64,000 nt of DNA from Marvania coccoides. Its lineage: Eukaryota; Chlorophyta; Trebouxiophyceae; Chlorellales; Chlorellaceae. The translations under genes and the position numbers were made by a program. Positions within the stretch are counted from its first letter, which is position 1, and each line of letters starts with the position of its first letter. The notes beneath the pieces were generated by a model. The model was not told the origin of the DNA and did not search any database. It worked only from the letters and a program-made list of their open reading frames with translations. The stretch lies in NCBI GenBank assembly GCA_963854735.1, contig OY978101.1:868001-932000 (forward strand), in the 5' to 3' direction. Shown here one piece after another: positions 26,749 through 38,090 of this stretch.

Positions 26749-28469
26749 ATGGGGCAGGGACAGAGCAGCCCTGGTGGTGGAGGGGGATTTGGAGACAAGG
26801 ATGGAAAGGTGCGCGAGCATTGACGATCACCCTGAAATGTTCGATCAACTCACAACTTGCCTGTCATTTTGTGGCACGCTGAGTGACTTTGAACAGGGGC
26901 ACACGATGTTCATTCAATAAAGCGTTTTTGTCAGCCTCGCTTCCCCCTTCACCTACTTTTTTCCCTTGAGGCTTCCATCCCTTCTTTGTTCTCCCCTTTT
27001 CATGGCGTTCTCACCCCTCAATTCCGGCGCACCCTGTGCAGGATAAGAAGAAGAAAAAGTACGAGCCGCCTCCCCCGCCTCCCCGCGTCGGCAAGAAGGT
27101 GAAGCGGCGTGGCGCCGCCCTCGGGACCAAGCTGCCCACCATCACGCCCACGGCGCGCTGCAAGCTGCGTCAGCTCAAGCTGGAGCGCGTGAAGGATTGG
27201 CTGCTGATGGAGGAGGAGTTTGTGACCAACCAGGAGCGGCTCAAGCCCCAGGAGGAGCGCAACGAAGAGGACCGCACAAAGGTCGACGACCTGCGCGGCA
27301 GCCCCCTCAGCGTGGGCACCCTGGAGGAGCTCATCGACGAAAAGTAAGTCATGAGCCACATCCCTCCAATATTTCCTGCTTTTTGCATTAATTGCCTGTT
27401 AGAATTCCTTATTTTATACCAGTCTGTTCATCAAGTAGATTGTCAATGTGAAAGACTCACCTCTCCTTCTTTCCACTCTATTGCTTGTCCATAACCGCGC
27501 AGCCACGCCATCGTGTCCTCCCCCGTGGGCCCCGACTGCTACGTGGGCATCGTTTCCTTCGTGGACCGCACTCAGCTGGAGCCTGGGTGCTCGGTGCTGC
27601 TGCATAACCGCGGCTCACAAATCGTGGGCATTCTGGGCGATGACACCGACCCCGCGGTGTCCGTGATGAAGGTGGAGCACGCCCCTAGCGAGACCTACGC
27701 CGACGTGGGTGGCCTTGAGTCCCAGATCCAGGAGATCAAGGAGGCGGTGGAGCTGCCGCTGACTCACCCGGAGCTGTACGAAGACATCGGGATCAAACCG
27801 CCCAAGGGCGTCATCCTGTACGGCGAGCCAGGTACTGGAAAGACTCTGCTGGCGAAGGCGGTGGCCAACTCCACATCTGCCACGTTCTTGAGGGTGGTGG
27901 GCAGCGAGCTCATTCAAAAGTACCTCGGAGACGGCCCCAAGCTGGTCAGGGAGCTGTTCCGGCTGGCGGAGGAGATGGCGCCCAGCATCGTGTTCATCGA
28001 CGAGATCGACGCGGTGGGAACGAAGCGGTACGACGCGCACAGCGGCGGCGAGCGCGAAATTCAGCGCACGATGCTGGAGCTGCTCAACCAGCTGGACGGC
28101 TTCGATGCACTGACCGACGTGAAGGTCATTATGGCCACCAACCGCATCGACTCGCTGGACCCGGCGCTGATTCGCCCTGGGCGCATCGACCGCAAGATTG
28201 AGTTCACGCTGCCCGACCAAAAGACGAAGCGCCGGATTTTCAACATCCACACCTCCAGAATGAGCCTCAACGAGGACGTCAACGTAGAGGAGTTTGTGAT
28301 GAGCAAGGACGAGCTGTCGGGGGCGGACATCAAGGCCATGTGCACCGAGGCAGGGCTGCTGGCGCTGCGGGAGCGTCGCATGTGCATTACGCAGACCGAC
28401 TTCAGAAAGGCCAAAGAAAAAGTGCTGTACAGAAAGAAGGACAACGTGCCTGAGGGTCTGTACATGTAG
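26749..28469 (+). CDS. RPT2: 26S proteasome regulatory ATPase subunit 4 (RPT2), 442 aa
   Basis: This is one of six AAA ATPases of the 19S base that unfold substrates and open the 20S gate. Three exons join in phase: 26749-26808, 27042-27343, 27503-28469. The N-terminus MGQGQS is a good N-myristoylation signal, as known for RPT2. It is followed by a Lys-rich stretch, a coiled coil and an OB domain. The AAA module shows Walker A GEPGTGKT (the plant form), [20 protein letters not shown], Walker [12 protein letters not shown] and the arginine-finger region [14 protein letters not shown]. The C-terminus LYM fits the HbYX gate-opening motif. Length is almost the same as the human protein (440). Confidence 0.98.
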
Positions 28470-29031
28470 GAGAAGGCGGCAGGGGGCAAAGGGCGGAGCA
28501 GGGTGCGCATGCGAGAGGGAGGGGCGGCAGTTGTGGCCGTCATGCCATGGCGGCGCTTTGCCTTCTGTGTTTGCGTAACGTGTGTTCTTTGCTGCTGTCA
28601 CTGTATTTCTCATGTAAGCTAGCAGCTTAAACGCACAATATATATTTCGGTGGGCGGTGAAGATTGAAAAATGGGCAAATTATATTTTGGAGGCATCAGG
28701 TGGGGGCGACATGAAAAACGATGTTTGCCAAATTACGACGCGTAAATCGAAGTTTTTTCCATTAGTATGAGCAGATTGATACCAGTACATATGGGGACAA
28801 ACAAGCGGCGCTGCAATGCTGTTTCTCATGCGGCGGTCAAGGGCACCATCCTGCCCCCCGCCAAGATGTTGGGCAGCGGCAGCGGCAGCGGCAGCGGCAG
28901 CGGCAGCGGCAGCCTCATAGACAATGGGGCCTTGCTAGTCGATTGCTACATCACCAACACCGTCCTCGGCCAATGCGCTTTCGTCGGCGCAGGGTCTGCC
29001 TCCTAGCAAGCAGCCTCGCCCCGTGCAGCCA
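28470..29031. other. RPT2 3' flank and region upstream of the RecQ gene
   Basis: A TGTAA signal lies at 28613. An 80-codon plus-strand frame (28767-29006) encodes a Gly-Ser repeat followed by LIDNGALLVDCYITNTVLG. This is faintly like a hexapeptide beta-helix, but it has no splice partner and I do not call it a gene. Confidence 0.4.
28872..28913. repeat. (GGCAGC)7 hexanucleotide repeat
   Basis: Seven perfect GGCAGC units lie upstream of the RecQ gene. In one frame they would read Gly-Ser. Confidence 0.9.
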
Positions 29032-29258
29032 ATGCCGCCAGCTTCTGCTGCGGCAGAACCCCTGCACGACTCGCACCCTCCAAAGCTGGGGCTGCTTCCC
29101 TTTCACCTGGTGCGCGATGCTGCGGGGCTCGCTGTTGGCAGCAGGGTGGAGCTGTGCTGGGAGCGTGGCGCTAGGAGCTTTGCAGACATCAAGTACGGTC
29201 TGGCCAAATTTGGGATGACGCTGGGGGATGCGGCAGGTGAGGCCTTGTTTTGGTTGGC

Positions 29259-29294
<36 letters not shown>

Positions 29295-32200
29295 TTATTT
29301 AAATCTACTCTATATATAGTAGAGCACAGGTGCTCCGCCGTTTCGCATTTTCCCCCAGCCTGCCGACTAAGCTAGGGGCAGATGCTTCAACGAGCATTGC
29401 CAGGCATCATGGGGTGTTGATGAATCCGGCGCGGCAATGGAGCTTTTTAAAGAGCCTGGCAATGCTATTAGTACATAAATGCAGCAGGCCTGAATTGAAC
29501 AGCCTTCCAAATTTCAAACGCAATTCCTCTCTCTGCCCCTTTAATTACAAATTATTGCATTTCGAATACGTTCAAGGCACGCTAATCTCCTCGGGGAAGC
29601 AGATGCCTCTTTAACCCCGCAATTTTTTTTTAAATTTAATATATATATATTTTTTTTTGAATTAAAAACAAAAGTTTTTGCAGCTTGAGACAGGGCATTT
29701 TAGCCTCATTATGGTTCATCCGCTGGTGGAACACTTGCTGGACGGCTTCGGTGGGTTGTTTTTTTAACTTTCAAACTCTTAATGCTTCCATCCAATTTCC
29801 AAGCTCCATCTACTCTTACTTAGGGTGTTCTTCGAACGCTATAGGATGTAAGAGAGAGAGAGAGAGAGAACAACCCTTACTTATCCCGCTTCTGGGTCCT
29901 CTGCCTCGCAGGTTTTGCTGAGACTGTGGGCGAGCACGCGCTGTACGAGGCATTCACAGAGTACTGCCTCACCCACAAGCTGCCCCCCGCCTCTGTGAAA
30001 AAGACCGACTCCTCGGTCTCTGAGTTCATCGAGTGGTTCTTCGACCGACAGCAGGAGGGGGACGACGATGGCGATGACGTGGGCGCGGACGATGACGACG
30101 ACGAGCCAGACTTTAATCACACCTCTTCGCCTTGGCATGCTCGCAATGTCATCAACGCCTCAGAGTCATCTTCAGACGAGGAGAAGGGGGAGGAAGACGG
30201 AGTTGAGGAGGAAGAGGAGGAGGAGGAATACATTGGCAGCGACAGCGAGGATGAGCGGCAGCATGCGGCAGGGGAAGGCAAGCAGCACCGCAAGCCTGAG
30301 AAGTGTTTTGTGGATCTCGCTGGAACCAGCAGCGACGACGAGGAGGAAAACGCCGGCGCAGGCCTGCCTGACATGATTGAGGCGAGCTCTGACGATGACC
30401 TGGGCCGTATGGCGCCTTCCCGCAGCCAGAAACGCCGACTCGCGACCACAGCCGCCGCTACCGCCTCTGCTCCTTCAGCAAAAGCCGAGCAGCGAAAAAT
30501 GCAGCAGCCAGCCATCCAGCAGTTCCTTCACAAGGCCAGCGAGCCCCCGTCGCGCTCCTCCCCTGCCGCGCTAGCAGCAGCGGCCCGCCACCAGAAGCGT
30601 GTAAACTCCTCCCTCGCTACTCCGCATTCCTCTTCCGCCGCTGCCGCTGCTGCCGCCATCGCCCGCCGCCCAGCCACCACAGAAGAGTCTGCACTGGACC
30701 TGCTGTCCTTCGCCAACCTCATGGTGTTTGGCAACGCCTCCTTCCGCCCCCGCCAGCGCGACATCGTTGAGGCCGCCCTCTCAGGCCGGGACATATTTGT
30801 GCTGATGCCGACGGGCGGCGGCAAAAGCCTATGCTACCAGCTGCCGGCGGTTGCGCGCAAGGGCGTGACTGTGGTCGTCACCCCGCTGCTGAGCTTGATG
30901 CAGGACCAGGTTCAGGCGCTGTGCTGCGCTCCCGGCGGCGGCGTTCCTGCCACGTATCTGTCGTCGCAGCAGACCGACACGGAGGCGCGGGCGGTGCACG
31001 CGGAGCTGGCCAAGCCGCACCCCACCATCAAGCTGCTGTATGTCACCCCGGAGCAGCTGGCGGCGGGAATGGGGCTGAGGGCGAAGCTGCAGGCGCTGCA
31101 CGCGCGGGGGCTGCTGGCGCGGCTGGTCATCGATGAATGCCACTGCGTGTCGCAGTGGGGGCACGGTACGTTGGGTACTTTGGTACTTTATTATTTGTAT
31201 ATTTAAAAAAAATGATTTTAAAACGAATTTATAGAGATTATTTGCGTTCATTCTTATTATTCAAAAACCACCCCCTGCAGATTTCCGGCCTCAGTACCAA
31301 GAGCTGGGGCGCATAAAGGCGGAGGCCTTTCCCACCGTGCCCATCATGGCGCTCACCGCTACCGCCACCCACAAGGTGCAGCAGGACGTGCTGTCATCCC
31401 TGCGCATGCGCTCCCCCGCCACATTCACCGTTTCTTTCTTCCGCGACAACCTCACCTTCCGCGTGCTGCCCAAAGACTACGCCAAAGACCCAGAGACCGG
31501 GAGGGCAAAGTGGGAGGCGCAGATGCTGGATTATGTAGCGTCCCGCCCCAATGACACCGGTATTGTGTACTGCCTTTCCCGGGACGACACCCAGGCCACT
31601 GCCAGGTTGATCCAGGAGCAGACCGGGGTCCCTGCTGCGCACTACCACGCTGGGATGACGCCCAAGCAGCGCACAGAGGTGCAGAACGCCTGGAGGGCGG
31701 GGAAGATCCGAGTGGTGGCTGCCACCATTGCGTGAGTATGATTGGAATTTCATAGCGGCATTTTTTCATTCTTTATTTATTGTTTAGTGGTTTGTTTGCA
31801 GCCCCAAATTTTAATGAAATCCATTCTTTATTGCGAACTTAACGCTATTTCTGTTATTGCCTGTGCATGCAGGTTTGGCATGGGCATCGACCACGCTACG
31901 GTGCGCTATGTGGTGCATGCCAGCATGTCAAAGAGCCTGGAGGGCTTTTACCAAGAGGCTGGTGAGTACCGATTTGAATCCCCGAAACTTCATCGCCCTT
32001 CTCCTCACATTTTGAGAATCCGACAGTACTGAGTTTCTATTTAAAAAATCCGCAGGGCGGTGCGGTCGCGACGGCCAGCTGGCAGACTGCATTCTGTTCT
32101 TCGGACGGCGGGACACGGTGCGGCTGCTCAACCTTATCGGCCGCGGCAAGCGCAAGGGCAGCAAAAAGAGTGCCACGTTTCAGCACGAGGTGCAGCAGCT

Positions 32201-32663
32201 CAACGCCATAGCAGAATACTGCTGCAACAGCAAAGAGTGCAGGCACGGGCAGCTGCTGCGGTACTTTGGGGAGAAGTGGAGCGGCGGAAGGACGGGGTGC
32301 GGCGACCGCTGCGACGTGTGCAGAGGCGAGGTGGTGGCGCTGAAAGCTGCAGCGGAAAAGAAGGGTGGTAAAGGAAAGGCTGCTCCGGTGGCGGCAGGGG
32401 GGTCGCGAGCGCGGGGGGCTGGGAGCAGCGGGGCTGGGACGAAGCGGAAAGTGGCGGAGAAGGATGCAGGAGGGAGGGGCACAGCAGCGGCAGCAGGTGC
32501 GCCGCTGCCGACGTTCACGTCCGCCGCAACTGCGCTGAGGCAGCACCAAGCGGCAGGAGGAGCGAGCGGCAGCGGGGGTGGGGTGCGGGCGAAAGTCACT
32601 GCTCCGCCCCCAGGGCAGCGCACCCTGTCGGAGCTATGCTTTACGAAAAAGCGGCAGAATTGA
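29032..32663 (+). CDS. RecQ-family DNA helicase (887 aa in this model)
   Basis: This is a 3'-5' DNA helicase of genome maintenance. Model exons are 29032-29236, 29694-29750, 29912-31165, 31281-31731, 31873-31961 and 32056-32663. The last four are firm; the first two are tentative. After a long acidic, low-complexity N-terminus the core has FRPRQRDIVEAAL (motif 0), MPTGGGKSLCYQLP (I), VIDECHCVSQWGH (II, DECH), ALTATAT (III), GIVYCLSR (IV), AFGMGID (V) and QEAGRCGRDG (VI). The core most resembles BLM/SGS1/RECQL4A helicases. A zinc-binding segment follows (YCCNSKECRHGQLL, then CGDRCDVC). A low-complexity tail then ends the protein, with no winged-helix or HRDC domain visible. For exon 2 an acceptor at 29683 also exists but gives a phase clash, so translation may instead start at the ATG at 29712. 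Confidence 0.9.
29261..29291. repeat. (AT)n dinucleotide repeat in first RecQ intron
   Basis: About 31 bp of perfect AT repeat lie in the putative first intron. A second short AT run near 29639 and a GA run near 29851-29869 flank the next exon. Confidence 0.85.
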
Positions 32664-33402
32664 TTCAATACGAGCTGAAATTGATATTACTGTCGGAATA
32701 ATGTTTAATAATTATAATTGTTACATAATACAATGTGAGAGAGAAGAAGTCGTCTTTTTTTTTTGTACTTTTTTATGACTGTAATAAGGGAACGTAAAAG
32801 TAAAAGCTCGAGGGAAAAAACAAAGTCAAGGGTGGGCCAGCTGGATCTTTCCATGCAAATGTCCTAGGCGTAGGAAAAGGAAATCAAGCTCACTTGTCGA
32901 TCGGTCTATTTTAGAGAAGGAAACAAGCAAAGTGCCCAGTCGTCAGAATGGGGGGAAAAGAAACAAATTTTTAGGAGTTTCCAAAAATTGATGATTATGG
33001 TAACGAACATAGCACACCCCTCAAATAAAAGAGAAGAAAGACAAGGGGAAAGGAAGCCCTCGTCTTGAGATCATGCATAAGATCTTGCGCACGATTGAAT
33101 AAGGAAAGGGGGGGAGAAAGCAACGCACCACTCTGGACTTGAAACGAATGGTTGGATGGTCAAAGGAAAACTAAATGGGGGTGTCCCAGATGGTGCTTTT
33201 TGTGTCAGAGAAAAGAGAAATCAAGGGAGAGAATGAATGAATGAATGATCGATGTGGGAAATGCAAACGCGTAAAAAAAAAATTTTTTTTTTGGGGAGCT
33301 TTTAAGAAATTAAGGGGGACAGTCGTCTTTCGTCAAAAGGATGAAATAAGAGCCAGAACAGAGGAGACTGGAATTTCTCTTCTTTCTTTTCAAACTTTCT
33401 TT
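32664..33402. other. Convergent 3' flanks of the RecQ and bromodomain genes
   Basis: This is 739 bp between two stop codons of convergent genes. It holds TGTAA at 32780-32784 for the RecQ transcript. I found no open frame, tRNA or repeat of note. Confidence 0.5.
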
Positions 33403-34941
33403 CTAGTCTTCGTCCTCGTCATCAGGGTCCCAGTCGTCATCGTCCCGCTGCATCGGGCGGTACGCGCCAGCAACCCCGGCGGCAGCAGGCGCCGCAGGCA
33501 CGGGCGCGCGCCCCGTCCTGACCACCACCAGGTCGTACAGCTTGAGCGCGGTGGGCGGGGTCACCTTCTCCAGATCCAGCGTGGCCTCACCGTCCTCGTC
33601 CATGCCCATCTCGTTGGCGTCGTTCAGGATCTTCACCACGCCCTCCATGTTGGCCTCCAGGACGGTGGGGTCGTTGAGCGCGCTTACCAGGGCGTCCTGC
33701 ATTTCCGCGGTGTACGTCATCTGGATGGCAGCACCGTAGGAAGTGGCAGACTTGGTGCGAGCCACAGCGCCAGGGGGCCGGCCGGGGCGGCCACGGCCGC
33801 CGCCGGGCCCGCGTCCGGCGCCGCGCCCCACGCCGTTCTGGTTGGGCTTCTTGGGGGGCTGGGCGCGGCTTTGGGCGCGGAAGGGCGGGGGAACGATGCG
33901 CAGCGGGCGGGGCGGCGCGACGGCGGCCATGGGGGTTTTGGCCCACGCCTGTAGGAAGGCGTTCTCCATGCGCACGCCGGTGTCGCCCACCTCGGAGCGG
34001 TACTTTTGCACGTTGAAGCGGAAGCAGTTGTCGCACAGCAACACCACGTCATCGTAACACTCTTTGGGAGAGGAGTACTGCCGGGTGGCGAGCTTGGACT
34101 TGATCTCGCTGAAGCAGACAGGACGCGCGATGATTTCGTGGTAGTCCTTCACGGATTCGGGCACCGGTGGGATGAAGATTGCCTTGACTTTATCGTCAGC
34201 GAGGACCTTGTCCAGCAAGTAGTCCACCACCCTGCTGGCGATTTTGAACCAGTCGTAGTCCGCGGGGGCTGCACAAGGTAACGTAAATGCAAAATAATAT
34301 AAAACATTGGCTTCTCTGGTGCTATTTTCTGTGATTTTTTTTGTGGCATGTTCTTTCCCCTTCCCACGCCTAAAAAATCTGTATATACATTATAATTGCA
34401 AATGCAGACAACGAAGTAAAGTGGACAAGAGGCCACTTACGAGCAATAGCAGCAGGGCCCCCATTGGCTGCAGCAGCGGCGGCAGGAGCGGCCGAGGCGA
34501 CGGGGGGAGCGCCCTCAGAGCGCTGCCTCTTGTTGGCAGAGGGCTGCTGGTTGACCTGTGGTGACGTAAAAGGGGGGAAACCATCTATCGTGTCAATGTC
34601 TCTGTGTCAAGGAGCCACTGGGAAACGTTTTTTCGCATGAATCACAACCCAGAAACAGGATTTGATGTGATTCATACCTCAAGCACGCTGTCGAAGCTGC
34701 GCTTGCTGCCGAGGGAGATGCTTTTCAGCGGCCCCTCCTCGGGCAGCTTAGAGTGCAGCTCGCACAGGAGGGCCTGCATCCGCAGCAAGTGGGACTCGTC
34801 CAGAAGCCCAGCTTCCCACGCTTCGGCTGGCTTCAGCACCTGCGCCTCCTTGGCGTCCTTGGAGGCGCGGATGATGGTGCCGTCGTCGAGGCGGAGCGTG
34901 AGGCGCGGCATGACGGTTGCCGGCGCAGCGTTTTCGCCCAT
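33403..34941 (-). CDS. BET/GTE-type bromodomain protein, 414 aa
   Basis: This is a likely chromatin reader that binds acetyl-lysine on histones. Three exons join in phase: 34941-34678, 34555-34441, 34268-33403. The bromodomain (about residues 130-225) shows the acetyl-lysine-pocket Asn in LLCDNCFRFN and the PVPESVKDYHEIIARPVCFSEIK ZA region. A Gly/Arg/Pro-rich linker follows, with nuclear-signal-like GRGRPGRPPG. A C-terminal module (MTYTAEMQDALVSALNDP, then VTPPTALKLYDLV) resembles a divergent NET domain. The tail is acidic (DDDDWDPDDEDED). Plant GTE proteins also have one bromodomain plus NET. A short ATG-bearing segment at 35104-35082, ending at a GTAAAT donor, could be a 5' leader exon, but it does not join in frame. 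Confidence 0.82.
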
Positions 34942-35309
34942 CGGGTTGGGATTGCGAAGTTGAGTTCGCCGGATGACTCCTTACGGAGCACCGAATGTGA
35001 ACGCTGGAGAAAAGCTTGTTACAAGTAGATAGCACGGCAGAAAATTCAAAGAGATAAGGGTTTAGAATTTTATAAATTTACGTTCCCTCCTTTGTGGCCG
35101 CCATTGTATGAAGAGGGCGAGCCGCGAGCTGCCCGCGCTTTTTGGGGTTTATGGGTTACAAAGCTCGTTGTTTACACGTCGCAATCCTACAAAAAGTGTA
35201 CAATACAAAAATACCGCTGGCAAAAGTGCACCATGCGCAGCAGCCACGACAATATAGCACTTTCGGTGCCTCAAACAAAAACACCAGATGTTACAATCCA
35301 TCACCGTCA
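34942..35309. promoter_or_regulatory. 5' flank of the bromodomain gene and 3' flank of the R3H/G-patch gene
   Basis: This is 368 bp. On the minus strand, ATG at 35104 followed by eight codons and a GTAAAT donor, with an acceptor near 35009, suggests a leader exon or short upstream frame. Confidence 0.4.
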
Positions 35310-37913
35310 TCAGGCCCCCAGCCCCAGGCCCTTGGCCCGCTTCTGCACCTGAATCGGCTCTGAGATACCCTCCGCCGCCTTCCCGAGGCCCCCGCCTGGC
35401 CCGTTGAAGCCCCACTTGGCCAGCAGCTTGCTGCCGATGCCTGTCGTGTGCGCCTCAAACCCACCAAACTCATCGCCAGTAGACCGCCTTTTGGCAGCGT
35501 TCTTCTGATCCTCTGCCCCCCCAGCACCAGCCGCAGCGCGCGCCCTTTGCAGCCTTTTCTTCTCAGCCTTGCTCAATTGGCGGTGCAGGGGTGACGGCAC
35601 GTCTGCAGCCATCGCCGCGTTTCCACCGCCGCCCAGCAGCGATGGCCCGCCAAACACCTCTGCACCGATACCCAGCGCCAGGCCCAGCCCCAACAGCCGC
35701 CCAGGGTTGGTGATGCCGTCGGCAGCAGCGGCGCCGCGGTGGGCCCTTGGGCTCACTACCGTGATGGGCTGCTGCTGCTGCTGCTGGGCGCCGCTGCTGC
35801 TGGTTCCAGCACCTATCAGCCCCAGCGCTGCGCGCTGCTGCTGCTCGTCCTCAGGCACGTGAATTTCAACGGCAGGGACGTCGTCGGGATTCACAACACC
35901 TGCACAAAAAAAATCAGAGCAACGAATTAAGAAACGGAATGAAAATTATGAGATGTTTACTTATGTTCGATTCACCATTCAGGCAGTGCTCTTACCTCGA
36001 GAGACAAAGGCCACGGGGGCATTGAAGTTGCGCTGCCTGTGCTGAGCGATCACCGCCGCCGCCGCCCCAGCCCTCTTCATTTCGGCCATATTTCTGTTTT
36101 CTCTCTTTCGGTCCGCCACCGCCGCTGCCGCCTCCCTCTGTGCCGCCTTCCTCGCGGCCTTTTTCTGCTTCTTGCTCAGCTGCACCTGAGGGAGGTGCGC
36201 GGCCACATGCTGTGCCCACTGCCCCTGCTGCTCCTGGAACTGAGCCGCCGTGACGGCGGTGCCTGCTCCCGCCGGCCAACTGCCGCGATCCCCGACAGCA
36301 GCGAAAATTGCAGCGTCCGCCGCCCTCGCGGCTGCGTAGTGCTCTGGCTGCTGCATCTTCTCTGCCGCTTTTCTAGCAGCTTTTCTCTCCGCATTATTCT
36401 TTGCTTGATAAGCGATGCGCTCAGCGCGAGCGGCAGCCTTTGCTGCTTCTCTGGTGAGGTATTGGTGGGAGGCGCTGTAATTAATGACGGCATTCTCAGC
36501 CAGCAGCCTCTCTACCTCCCGTAGCTCTTCTCCTTGAGGGAGTTCGGTGTGGTAGGTGCGCAGCACAAAAACGGAGCGCTTGTGCCCTGAGCCCTGTGCC
36601 CCCGCCTTGCTCTTGTACTGCAACAAAAATGAATGCGGCAAAGGGTCAAGAGCAAGGGGCATAGATAGATGTGCACAAAGAGTTTGCGTTTGAGGCAAAT
36701 CTCAAAGGGGCGGATTAATAAACTAAAAAATAAAGACTATGCTCTCACCAGCTTGGCCAGACGCACGATCTGGCTGCACTCGTACTTGGGGAGCGGTGGG
36801 AATGCGTAGTAGTCCATCTGCCGCTCTACAAACGCCTGCAGCTCCTCGTTGACAGCCGCCAAATCGAATCCACGGTCCACTGCACGATCCGCACGCTTCT
36901 TCTTGATCTTCTCCTTCCGCATTCGCCCCTTTTCGCCAGGAGGCAGCTGCCCGCCCTGCGCACCCTGATACCCAGACCTGTGCCAGCTGTACTTTCCACG
37001 CAAAACGCCCGCTGCCGCTGCACTTGGCGTCGGCGGAGTTGCAACCGGGGCGGGGCGAGCCTGCACCGGGTAGCGCTCCTCAGCCGACAGTCTTTCCAGC
37101 TCTTCCGCGGTGAACACTCCCACGAGATCGCCCCCATCTTCCTCTGCATCCCCGAAATCGCTGCCGGTGCAAAAAGAAAGCGCGGAACCCTCCCTGCCGC
37201 TTTTTTCCGCCTCTTCTCCTCCATCCCAGCCTTCTTCTTCCTCGTCCTCCCCACCTCCATACTCTGACGTCTCACCGCACTGCCCGCAGTCCTCCTCTTC
37301 GTCTTTCTTCACAATGGTGTTTTCAGCGCCGCTGCCAGGCCAGCCGTCCAGAATGTCTTCTACCGCGCCCTCATCGCCCAGCTCCACGCCCCCCAACCGC
37401 CGCAAAAGTTCGATGTCGAAGCCGCGCCCCCTGCGGTCTTCCTTTGCTTCTCCCTCATCTCCGTCGTCACCGCCCTCATCTTCGGTGATCTCATCGATTT
37501 CGGCGGCAGTGGTGTTTTGCAGGTAGTCCAGCATGTCCTCTTCGTTCATGTCGCGGTCTTCTGCGTCGGAGCCCACCGAAATAAAGTCTGCGGGAGGGGG
37601 AGACGCAGCACGGCGGGGGTTTCTAGTGCTGCGGGATTGTGGCCCACCACCGCCACGGCGAGCGCTCATGTCCGCGATATTGCCCCGGCTGTCTATCTTC
37701 AGACGCACGCCGCCAATCTGGAGGCAGCCCTCGGTGTCGCTGCTGTCCTGAGCCTGCAGAGAAGGGGACAATTGAGATCGCATGGAGTTCGCACTTGAGA
37801 GGAAACTCGCTGGACTCTGGGGCACTTACATCGTGATGGCTACGCCGCTCCTTAAGCGCCAACAGCTGCTGTACCCGGGTTGATGTTCGGCGAATATCCA
37901 TTTTTTTTACCAT
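35310..37913 (-). CDS. R3H and G-patch domain protein, SQS1-like (766 aa)
   Basis: This is a probable RNA-associated protein. G-patch proteins such as yeast Sqs1 activate the DEAH helicase Prp43 in splicing and ribosome assembly. Four exons join in phase: 37913-37830, 37753-36749, 36617-35996, 35899-35310. A long acidic N-terminus (Glu/Asp tracts) precedes an R3H domain across exons 2-3: AVNEELQAFVERQMDYYAFP, then YECSQIVRLAKL and RSVFVLRTYHTE. An Ala/Lys/Arg-rich helical stretch and a Gln run follow. The G-patch is at the C-terminus: TGIGSKLLAKWGFNGPGGGL, then EPIQVQKRAKGLGLGA. Translation could also begin at the second ATG (37901). Confidence 0.85.
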
Positions 37914-38090
37914 TTAAAAAAAACTGTCAAAACTTTGTGGGGTCAGAGACGCACAAACTACCCCCACTCGTCAAATACATATATGCAGGGGAATTGAAAA
38001 ATAACAGTGGCAAAAATGTGCTAGAAATATGTCGAGAGTAAAAAATTCACCCAATTCAAATGTTAAAAAAAAATGTTCCCCCCCCCCTAG

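Noticed and set aside
28767..29006. 80-codon frame with Gly-Ser repeat considered as a gene
   Set aside because: It is low-complexity, has no splice partner, and its faint hexapeptide-repeat look is not enough.
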